Part shown: piece by piece, positions 47,004-53,705 of the stretch
How the letters are laid out: each line of letters opens with the position of its first letter
How positions within the stretch are numbered: the first letter of the stretch is position 1
From: Syntrophotalea carbinolica DSM 2380
GTDB taxonomy: Bacteria > Desulfobacterota > Desulfuromonadia > Desulfuromonadales > Syntrophotaleaceae
DNA length: 64,000 bases
NCBI RefSeq assembly: GCF_000012885.1
Contig: NC_007498.2
Span: forward strand, 1,984,001 to 2,048,000
Direction: 5' to 3'
Notes under the pieces: model-generated
Databases searched by the model: none
Told to the model about the DNA's origin: nothing
What the model saw: the letters and a program-made list of their open reading frames with translations, nothing else
Position numbers and translations under genes: made by a program

Positions 47004-48134
47004 TTACGCCTCTACATGCTTAATGCATTCAAAATCCCGTAGATATTCAGGCAGAGAATGGCACCTGCCGCACAGAGGATGGAAGGCATCGGGTGAAAAA
47101 CAGACCTGGATGTCACCCGTCAACTCCATGGAACCAGCCTTGGGTATCGATGCGGTCAACAAGAGCCCGGAAACATCGACGGTAACTTCGAAAAACGCCC
47201 CCCTGGAATCGACCTTGACCACCTGACCGGCAAAACAATTCGCCGGCCGCACCTCCCGGCACAGTTTGATTTTTTCCGGATGCAGGCAAAGCGAAAGCTC
47301 CTTTTTCCTTGTAAAAACGGGATACCTTTTCACATCGATCTGCAGTCTTTCCCTTAATTCGGGATGAACGATATCGAAGGTCGCCGTGCTTTCCTTCAGA
47401 TCGACCAACCGGACATTCAGGATATTCTTGGAACCGACGAAGGAAGCCACAAAAGGTGTCTTGGGTTGATAAAACACCTTATCCGGCTCTTCCACCTGTT
47501 CAATACGTCCCCGGTGAAGCACGGAAACCCGGTTGGCAAGGGTCATGGCCTCCATTTTATCATGGGTGACATACAGGGTCGTGACGCCGGATTCCCGCTG
47601 GATGCACTTCAACTCATCGGTCAATTGCTCCTTGAGCGACACATCCAGATGACTCAGAGGTTCGTCCAGCAGCAACACCTCCGGCTCGATCGCCAGCGCC
47701 CTGGCCAGAGCGACCCGTTGCTTTTCTCCGCCGCTCAGGGTGACCGGATATTTACTCCTATGATCGGACATTCCCACCAGATGCAGATGGCGATTTACCC
47801 GTTCTTTGATGCAGCTACTTTTTAACCCTGCGGCACGCAGCCCATAGGCAACATTGTCAAAGACAGTAAGATGTGGGAAAAGGGCAAAGTCCTGAAAAAC
47901 GAAACCGACCGGCCTTTTCCGAGGCGGAAAACTGTTGATCTGCCGGTCTCCTATCCAGATTTCGCCACGATCCGGCTTGAGCAATCCGGCGATAATGGCC
48001 AGCAACGAGCTTTTTCCTTCACCGCTGGGGCCTAAAATCACATGAAACTCGCCATTTTTGATCTTCAGCCCCAGATCGTTCAGAACAGTTCGCCCACCAA
48101 AATTCTTGGTTATGTTATTAAGCTGGATACTCAT
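47004..48134 (-). CDS. ABC transporter ATP-binding subunit (molybdate/tungstate type)
   Basis: 376 residues. The ATPase domain has Walker A GPSGEGKSS (about 35-43), the Q-loop VFQDFALFPHL, signature LSGGEKQRVALARAL, Walker B LLLDEPLSHLD and the H-loop YVTHDKMEA. The C-terminal TOBE-like region includes SVLHRGRIEQV, NVRLVDLKESTATF and LHPEKIKLCR. It overlaps the permease gene by 17 bp. The tail contains extra cysteines and histidines (FHPLCGRCHSL, ECIKHVEA), uncommon for ModC; they may bind metal. The Mo/W substrate is inferred from the operon. Confidence 0.88.
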   Translation of the reverse strand: MSIQLNNITKNFGGRTVLNDLGLKIKNGEFHVILGPSGEGKSSLLAIIAGLLKPDRGEIWIGDRQINSFPPRKRPVGFVFQDFALFPHLTVFDNVAYGLRAAGLKSSCIKERVNRHLHLVGMSDHRSKYPVTLSGGEKQRVALARALAIEPEVLLLDEPLSHLDVSLKEQLTDELKCIQRESGVTTLYVTHDKMEAMTLANRVSVLHRGRIEQVEEPDKVFYQPKTPFVASFVGSKNILNVRLVDLKESTATFDIVHPELRERLQIDVKRYPVFTRKKELSLCLHPEKIKLCREVRPANCFAGQVVKVDSRGAFFEVTVDVSGLLLTASIPKAGSMELTGDIQVCFSPDAFHPLCGRCHSLPEYLRDFECIKHVEA

Positions 48135-48933
48135 CTTTTTGACCGAATCTGGTTTTCACAATCAGTAGAAACACAAAGGAGAAAACCATGAGGATAAGAG
48201 CAATGGCAGTAGCCGTCTCAAGCCCACCGCTCATGGCCTGCATGTAAATCGAAACGGTCATGGTCTCGGTTTGCTGCGGAATGCAACCGGCCACCATGGA
48301 GGTTGCTCCGAATTCTCCGAGGGCCCGCGCCCAGGTCATGACCAATCCTGTCCAGATGCCCTTTTTACACAAAGGGAAGATCAGGTGCACGAGGGTAAAC
48401 ATCGAAGAAGCGTTCAGGGTGGCGGAGGCCGCCAGCAGGTTCTTGGGGATCGCGGCGATACTCTCCCGGACCGTTTTGATGAAAAACGGCGCCGCCACAA
48501 AAAGTTGAGCAAGGACAATCCCCTTTTTGGTGAAAATGAGATCGATGTGCCAACGGTTCAACCAGCCTCCGACCAGCCCTTCCCCGCTCAGCAGGATCAA
48601 CAGGGCCAGTCCCGAGACCAACGGAGGCATGACAATCGGCAGATCGAGCAGCGTATCCAGCAGAACCTTCCCCTTGAAGTCTTTCAAGGCTAAAAGGTAG
48701 GCGATGGGAAACCCGAGAAAAAACGCCAGGAAAACGACCGCCAGAGAGGTCTGCAGGCTGATCCAGACCGTTGAAAAAACCTGCGGTGATCGCACCTGAA
48801 ACCAGAATTCATGCAACGATGTCGTCGCGACCAGTGCCAGCAGAACGCACACGACGAAAGTGAAGAAGATACTGGTTATCAAGGCAACAACAAGATCGAA
48901 ACCCAGGGCCTGTGCGTCTTTTGTATTCACCAT
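48118..48933 (-). CDS. ABC transporter permease (molybdate/tungstate type)
   Basis: 271 residues with about six transmembrane segments, beginning FDLVVALITSIFFTFVVCVLLALV. The permease signature EAA region reads AAPFFIKTVRESIAAIPKNLLAASATLNAS, and WARALGEFGATSMVAGCIPQQTETM is the conserved end of ModB/WtpB-type permeases. GAGGTGAT precedes ATG 48933. It sits between the DUF364 gene and the ATPase gene, overlapping the latter. Confidence 0.88.
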   Translation of the reverse strand: MVNTKDAQALGFDLVVALITSIFFTFVVCVLLALVATTSLHEFWFQVRSPQVFSTVWISLQTSLAVVFLAFFLGFPIAYLLALKDFKGKVLLDTLLDLPIVMPPLVSGLALLILLSGEGLVGGWLNRWHIDLIFTKKGIVLAQLFVAAPFFIKTVRESIAAIPKNLLAASATLNASSMFTLVHLIFPLCKKGIWTGLVMTWARALGEFGATSMVAGCIPQQTETMTVSIYMQAMSGGLETATAIALILMVFSFVFLLIVKTRFGQKDEYPA

Positions 48934-49009
48934 ATATCACCTCGAAAACGGCAGTTCAGCGATATCGCACACAGCCAAAATTCCGCAAATCCTGCATTTG
49001 AATAGACAC

Positions 49010-49756
49010 TTAAGTCGGGCAGAAACACAAACGGTTTAATCCCAGCAGATGGGCGGCTCCCGCAACCGATGTTCCGTAAAAGTGAACCGGCACATTATGC
49101 TCCTCGGCCAGTGCAAGGATCTCCGGCAACGAACCGTTCACAATGGTGGACCCCGTCGCCAGAACAAGATCGGCCTTGACGAACATGTCTGTCATAGACT
49201 TGCTGTCTCCCCATACGATCGGCACACCGAATTTGCTCTTCCCGCGGAATTCCTCATCCCGATCCACGCAGGTCACCTTTTCGGGCCCCAGACGCTTTGC
49301 CAGGCTTTCCAGAATCGCCGGCTGCAGGCCGACAAGCCCGACAAACGAGGGCGCTAACTTTTCGACGAATTCGCCAATTTCCGTGGCACATTCTTCCGGC
49401 TCGTTGTTTTTACAATGAACGGTCCCCAGTTCCGGCTCCAGATAACGCATGATGGCATTGAGACAGGCGATAAACAGGGCTCGTTGCTTGGTATCTTTCA
49501 GCTCCAGGCGAATAATATCCGCCAAAGGTCCGGTAAACTCAGAAGGCGCGTCGGTATAAGCCTGCCCCCTGGCTTCCCCGTAGGTGGCTTCCATAAGGAA
49601 TTCCTTGCCCTTCAGCAAGGGATAGTCCTGCCGATCCGGATTGCCGATGGCCTCCGCAGTTTTCAGAATTTTGGTTTTGATCGTGATTTCTTCATCCAGG
49701 AGGTTGTTTTGCGTTGCGAGTGCTAGAAATTTCTCCTGTAGTTGACGATAAAACAT
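49010..49756 (-). CDS. DUF364 family Rossmann-like protein (putative metal chelation)
   Basis: 248 residues. An N-terminal domain (LLKGKEFLMEATYGEARGQAYTDAPSEFTGPL) is followed by a Rossmann-like part. FVGLVGLQPAILESLAKRLG, VTCVDRDEEFRGKSKFGVPIVWGDSKSMTD, and ADLVLATGSTIVNGSLPEILALAEEH with a final GTSVAGAAHLLGLNRLCFCP are DUF364 signatures. The family is linked with metal uptake in anaerobes; its action is unproven. GGAG precedes ATG 49756. It is the second gene of the binding protein - DUF364 - permease - ATPase operon. Confidence 0.8.
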   Translation of the reverse strand: MFYRQLQEKFLALATQNNLLDEEITIKTKILKTAEAIGNPDRQDYPLLKGKEFLMEATYGEARGQAYTDAPSEFTGPLADIIRLELKDTKQRALFIACLNAIMRYLEPELGTVHCKNNEPEECATEIGEFVEKLAPSFVGLVGLQPAILESLAKRLGPEKVTCVDRDEEFRGKSKFGVPIVWGDSKSMTDMFVKADLVLATGSTIVNGSLPEILALAEEHNVPVHFYGTSVAGAAHLLGLNRLCFCPT

Positions 49757-49849
49757 GAGCTTTTCTCCTTTGTGTCCCCAGATGGGAATGGAACGACGAG
49801 CTAAAAAATCAGCTTTTAAAAACAGCGTGGCGGGGTGTATCCGACCGAA

Positions 49850-50590
49850 CTATTTCGCACTCTTGAAACCGAATTTTGCGAAAACTTTACTACCATGAGC
49901 GGCAAGGTATTCCAGATACCTGGCGGCCGCTTCGGGATGGGATGCGTCCGTCATCGTACACACCGGAACGATATCGACACAATTGACTTCTTCCGGGATG
50001 GGAACGATCCTCACCTTATCGTTATGGAAGCCGTCGGCATGCCATGCGATGGTGGCGTCCCCATTGCCGAATTCGATCCAGCGAACCAATTGCTTCACCG
50101 TCACCCCTCTCGAGACCACGTTCAGTCCGCTTTCATCCAATCCCGCCTTTTTCAACAGGCAGCCGCCGTTTCTGCCGATGGCGCAGGCCTTGGGATCCCC
50201 CAGCACCAGGCGAACATCGTGTTTGGTAAAATCCTGCAGACTGTTTACTTTTGTGTTGTTTGCAGGCGTAAGTATCACCGGCACATGCTGGGCCAGACCG
50301 AAGTAGGTTTTGACAAAGCCTTTTTCCTTAAGCAGTTTGGCCCACTTTTCCGCTCCCGGAATGAAGACATCCGGTTTTTGCCCGGCCAGGATTTTGCTGG
50401 CCAGACGTCCGGACCCTTCGTAATCGTGAATAACCCGGATCCCGGACTCGGCCTCGAACTGCATGGCAACCTCATCCAGAGCTGCACGCATGCCGGCTCC
50501 GGCAAATACCAGCAGAGAGTCATCGGCCCATCCGGTATGGGGCCAGGTCGTTGTCATAAGAATAAAAAACATAAGGATCAATTTTTTCAT
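49850..50590 (-). CDS. Periplasmic substrate-binding protein (ModA/WtpA type)
   Basis: 246 residues from ATG 50590 with GGAGGG upstream; the frame runs back to 50623 without a site. A signal peptide (LILMFFILMTTTWPHTGWA) precedes SLLVFAGAGMRAALDEVAMQFEAESGIRV, a ModA-like opening. Then come YEGSGRLASKILAGQKPDVFIPGAEKWA and ACAIGRNGGCLLKKAG, with two cysteines. It captures an oxyanion, probably molybdate or tungstate, for the downstream permease; the exact anion is not decidable here. It is the first gene of the operon, preceded by a structured leader. Confidence 0.82.
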   Translation of the reverse strand: MKKLILMFFILMTTTWPHTGWADDSLLVFAGAGMRAALDEVAMQFEAESGIRVIHDYEGSGRLASKILAGQKPDVFIPGAEKWAKLLKEKGFVKTYFGLAQHVPVILTPANNTKVNSLQDFTKHDVRLVLGDPKACAIGRNGGCLLKKAGLDESGLNVVSRGVTVKQLVRWIEFGNGDATIAWHADGFHNDKVRIVPIPEEVNCVDIVPVCTMTDASHPEAAARYLEYLAAHGSKVFAKFGFKSAK

Positions 50591-50689
50591 CTGCTTACCC
50601 TCCGCTATCAAGGTACAAGGCAATCCGTCGGCTCAGAGCTACGCTTCATACCTATATGCTAAATGCACCGTCCATACCAATAAAAAAAT

Positions 50690-50765
50690 GCCGAAAATGG
50701 GCGGGAGCCCCCCTTAAGGTGGCGAACTCCTGCCCAAGCCACAGGCAGTTTTATCTCCGGTAGGT
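50690..50765 (-). other. Structured leader with terminator-like T-run ahead of the binding-protein gene
   Basis: On the minus strand a complex fold is visible: CTGCC/GGCAG, GTGGC/GCCAC, CCTTAAGG, and GGGCAGGAG / CTCCCGCCC (one mismatch). A T-run (CATTTTTTTATTG) follows, about 100 bases before the gene start. A metal-cofactor (Moco/tungsten) riboswitch would fit the downstream gene, but I cannot match it to the published consensus from memory. The 369-base gap holds no other gene. Confidence 0.35.
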
Positions 50766-50831
50766 CTTTTTTTGCGCACAGGTCTGCCTGCCGAAGAACA
50801 GCATCAAGCCAGAAGCTGCTTTACATTCCGT

Positions 50832-50887
50832 TTGTCACTTGTCACTTGTCACTTGTCACTTGTCACTTTCTCCTTTCTCCTTTCTCC
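50832..50887. repeat. Two adjoining heptamer arrays before lexA
   Basis: Five exact copies of TTGTCAC (50832-50866) run directly into three exact copies of TTTCTCC (50867-50887). The array lies immediately upstream of the lexA promoter. The first unit type recurs at 53672-53692. Confidence 0.9.
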
Positions 50888-50895
50888 TTGCCCTC

Positions 50896-50929
50896 TTGAC
50901 TTACGCAAAACTTACGCATACACTTACGG
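50896..50929 (+). promoter_or_regulatory. lexA promoter with three CTTACG direct repeats (candidate LexA operator)
   Basis: TTGACT (50896-50901) and TACACT (50919-50924) are 17 bases apart. Three CTTACG units begin at 50900, 50911 and 50923, at 11 and 12-base spacing, overlapping both hexamers. The direct-repeat layout recalls alphaproteobacterial LexA sites and differs from the usual palindromes; autorepression is inferred. Confidence 0.6.
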
Positions 50930-50959
50930 CAGGCATAAGATAACCATGCATGAGGCTAT

Positions 50960-51568
50960 ATGAGTCCCCTTACTCCCAAACAAAAACAGGTTTTCGATTA
51001 CATCGCCCGGCATATCGGCGAGCAGGGGTTCGCTCCTTCCCAGCAGGAAATCGCGCGGGCATTCGGGTTCCGTTCCCTGGGCACGGTACGGAACTATCTG
51101 GTGCGCCTGGAACGCGAAGGACTGCTGGAACGCAACTGGAACGCCCGCCGCGGATTGCAGCTACGCACAGCTTCGGAACGCGGCATGAAGCTCCCCCTGG
51201 CCGGAACGGTTGCAGCCGGCAAACCTATCGAGGCGATCGAAATACCCGATGTCATTGAAGTACCGCCAACCATGGTCGGTTCCGGCGAGCATTTCGTATT
51301 GCGCGTGGCCGGCGATTCCATGATCGGCGACGGCATCATTGACGGCGACTACGTGGTGGTGCGCAAACAAGCCACAGCCGAGCACGGCCAGACCGTCGTC
51401 GCCCTGCTTGACAACGAGGCAACGGTCAAGCGCCTGCATCGGCGCAATGACCGGATCGAACTGCACCCGGCAAATCCCTCCATGCAACCCATCGTCGTCA
51501 CCGATCCGGATAACTTCCGCATCGAAGGGGTGGTGGTCGGTGTGATCCGGCATTACCGATCGGCATAA
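50960..51568 (+). CDS. lexA: LexA-type SOS repressor
   Basis: 202 residues. The N-terminal winged helix reads LTPKQKQVFDYIARHI and FAPSQQEIARAFGFRSLGTVRNYLVRLEREGLL. The self-cleavage site is Ala86-Gly87 in AGTVAAGKP, with catalytic Ser120 (AGDSM) and Lys157 (ATVKRL). It represses damage genes until RecA filaments stimulate autocleavage. GAGG precedes ATG 50960. It is followed, after repeat-rich DNA, by an ImuB-like protein and DnaE2, the classical damage-inducible mutagenesis cassette, whose regulator it most likely is. The recognition helix (about 27-50) differs from the E. coli type, consistent with a different operator. Confidence 0.93.
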   Translation: MSPLTPKQKQVFDYIARHIGEQGFAPSQQEIARAFGFRSLGTVRNYLVRLEREGLLERNWNARRGLQLRTASERGMKLPLAGTVAAGKPIEAIEIPDVIEVPPTMVGSGEHFVLRVAGDSMIGDGIIDGDYVVVRKQATAEHGQTVVALLDNEATVKRLHRRNDRIELHPANPSMQPIVVTDPDNFRIEGVVVGVIRHYRSA

Positions 51569-51642
51569 TCGAAAGTATATGGGAAAAATGAAAACGATGG
51601 ATGCCGGGAGCCACGGCATAAAGGTTTGAATCCGCGTACCGT

Positions 51643-51792
51643 TCAAAAGCATGTTACCGCCCGTTCGCTTCGCTCACTCGAGGGCGCAGAGGCCGCTGAG
51701 GAAATCAAAATCAAGAGTTTGTTTTTCAAAAAAAATCCAGACTTTTCTTTGCGTTCTCAGCGTTCTCTAGCGAATGGAATGAGCGGGCGGTG
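51643..51792. repeat. Intergenic inverted-repeat element (type A, copy 1)
   Basis: The left end has ACCGCCCGTTCGCTTCGCTC and GCAGAGGCCGCTGAGGA. The right end has GCGTTCTCAGCGTTCTCTAGC and GAATGAGCGGGCGGTGA. The termini are imperfect complements. A 34-base direct repeat at the left end (51643-51676) recurs at 51998-52031. There is no coding potential. It lies in the 835-base gap 51569-52403. Confidence 0.7.
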
Positions 51793-51997
51793 AAATCAGA
51801 ATCAAAGGCGCTAGAACGCGGATGCCGCGGAAACGGCAGGGATCAACATCTGGTGTAACCCCAGAACCCGACTTTGGAGTTGAAGAATTTGACTTTATCC
51901 GTGTGCATCCGCCGTTATCTGTGTTCGGTATCAGGGTTCTGATTTGCGGTTTGAATCCGCGTAAATCCATGCGCACCGGATGTTATCCACGTACCAG

Positions 51998-52337
51998 TCA
52001 AAAGCATGTTACCGCCCGTTCGCTTCGCTCATTCGAGAACGCAGAGGCCGCTGAGGATTTTTGAATTCCAAAACCAAAACCCCATGTCTCACGCAAAGCC
52101 GCAAAGAGAGGCAATATCCTTCCCTAAGACTTCGCTTTCCTTTGCGGCTTTGCGGCTTAAGTGAGCATAGCGAACGGGCGTGAGATCGGTTTTTCAGGGA
52201 ATTCAAAACCTGATCACGCAGGGCAGCAAGTCAACCAAGAATCAAAACCAGGAGTTTGGTTGTTTGGTTTAAAACAAGATTTAGACTTTCCTCTGCGCTC
52301 TCAGCGTTCTCCAGCGAATGGAATGAGCGGGCGGTGA
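51998..52337. repeat. Intergenic inverted-repeat element (type A, copy 2), interrupted
   Basis: The left end (52011 on) and the right end (52290-52337) are those of the type A element, with ACCGCCCG at one side and GCGGGCGGTGA at the other. The interior holds a different element of type B at 52087-52185. This looks like one repeat inserted into another. Confidence 0.65.
52087..52185. repeat. Intergenic inverted-repeat element (type B, copy 2), nested
   Basis: The ends are TCTCACGCAAAGCCGCAAAG and CTTTGCGGCTTTGCGGCTTA, followed by GCGAACGGGCGTGAGA. The same ends occur in the element between cusC and cusB (22907-23027), so this is a dispersed family. Confidence 0.65.
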
Positions 52338-52403
52338 AATTGCTTCTTGAAGTAGGAATTATCCGCATATCATTTGAAGTTTAACCAGAGTTATTCATTG
52401 AGC

Positions 52404-53585
52404 ATGACCCGCGACATTCTGCATGTAGCCGTGCCCGACTTCGACGTCGCTCTGGCACGAGCCGCCGATCCAGGCCTTGAAAGCCGTCCCCTGGCCGTGG
52501 CCACCGGCGTCAGCGAGCGGGCGCTGCTGCGTTGCGTTTCTGCCGAAGCGCGCTCCGACGGCGTGCAGCCTGGCATGAGCGTATATGTCGCCCGCAAATG
52601 TTGTCCCGCCTTGCATCTGTTGCCGCCCCAGGCGGAGTTGGCCCAGCGTGCCACGCGGGTCTTCGGGGAATTGGCGGCCTGCTGCAGCCCCCTGTGGGAA
52701 CCCGGCAGCCCTGGACGGTTTTTCATCGATCTGACCGGCAGCCGACGTTTGCTTGGCGCCACACTGGACGTAGCCGCACGTCTGGAGCGGGATATCGTCG
52801 AGCGCCTGCGTTTGTCGGCCACCTGCGGTATGGCCGGCAACAAACTGGTGGCGCGCATCGCCGCCGACTACCTGCACCGGCCCGGTATCTGCGACGTCTT
52901 GCGCGGCAGCGAAAGCTGCTTTATCGGACCTTTGACCGTATCGACCCTGCCGGGAGTCGGCAGCGTGCGCACCGGCCGTCTGCTGGCGGATCTCAACCTG
53001 CGACGCATCGAGCAGGTCGCCGCCCTCTCCGTCGCCCAACTGGAACCGGTGTGCGGACCCTTTGCCGCCCTGTTGCAGCAGCGGGCCCGAGGTATCGACC
53101 CCAGCCCCGTATGCCCACCGCGACGCTCTTCGGCGATTATCGAGGAAACCGTCCTCCCGCGGGCCGACAACGACGATATGGCGGTACGTGCCGCCTTGGG
53201 ACGCCTTGCGGAAAGCTGCGGTTTGCGCCTGCGCGAACTGGGCCGGGGCACTACCTGTCTGCGCCTGCAGGTCCGCTATGTGGACGGTCTCAGCGAAGAA
53301 CGCACCGACAGTTTCACCGCGCCCAGGGCCTTCGACCTGGAACTTATGCACGCCGCCGACCACCTGCTGCAGCGCACCTGGCAACGCCGGGTACGCCTGC
53401 GCGCCCTGCGGCTTGGCTGCGACCGCCTTGCGCCCCTGACCCGACAGTTGGATCTGTTTGCCGCAACGCAACAAAGCAACGACGAACAAGCCCTGCAAAC
53501 CGCTCTGGATCGCCTGCGCAGGCAGTTCGGCCACGAATCGATACAATGGGGGAGAAATCGGGGGAAAGCAGTGATTGGTGACTAG
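52404..53585 (+). CDS. imuB: ImuB-like Y-family polymerase homologue without catalytic acids
   Basis: 393 residues from ATG 52404; a TTG at 52374 is also in frame, and neither has a strong ribosome site. The Y-family body is clear: [22 protein letters not shown] (about 139-160) and the helix-hairpin-helix [19 protein letters not shown]. The catalytic residues are lost: the first Asp position reads ILHVAVPDF (Ala9), and the usual SIDE motif reads SPGR (102-105) before FFIDLTG. A beta-clamp-binding motif QLDLF stands at 348-352. This combination is that of ImuB, the non-catalytic adaptor of the DnaE2 mutasome. The last codons lie in a heptamer repeat. ImuA is absent. Confidence 0.85.
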   Translation: MTRDILHVAVPDFDVALARAADPGLESRPLAVATGVSERALLRCVSAEARSDGVQPGMSVYVARKCCPALHLLPPQAELAQRATRVFGELAACCSPLWEPGSPGRFFIDLTGSRRLLGATLDVAARLERDIVERLRLSATCGMAGNKLVARIAADYLHRPGICDVLRGSESCFIGPLTVSTLPGVGSVRTGRLLADLNLRRIEQVAALSVAQLEPVCGPFAALLQQRARGIDPSPVCPPRRSSAIIEETVLPRADNDDMAVRAALGRLAESCGLRLRELGRGTTCLRLQVRYVDGLSEERTDSFTAPRAFDLELMHAADHLLQRTWQRRVRLRALRLGCDRLAPLTRQLDLFAATQQSNDEQALQTALDRLRRQFGHESIQWGRNRGKAVIGD

Positions 53586-53692
53586 TGATTGGTAATTAGT
53601 GATTGGTGATTGGTTTTAATCCCAGTCACTTATCACTTATCACTTATCACTTATCACTTATCACTTATCACTTGTCACTTGTCACTTGTCAC
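53571..53692. repeat. Inverted heptamer-repeat element between imuB and dnaE2
   Basis: Six units of GTGATTG type (53571-53612, some degenerate) are followed by about ten units: one GTCAC partial, six TTATCAC (53630-53671) and three TTGTCAC (53672-53692). The two halves are complementary in kind, as at 21216-21330. The first units encode the end of ImuB; the second half is open in the dnaE2 frame. Confidence 0.9.
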
Positions 53693-53705
53693 TCGGATCT
53701 GGATC

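Noticed and set aside
50832-50887. Tandem repeats considered as a CRISPR array
   Set aside because: The units are 7 bases with no spacers, and no cas genes are present.
52395-53546. A 383-codon open frame on the minus strand
   Set aside because: It is fully antisense to the ImuB-like gene and low in family-like sequence.
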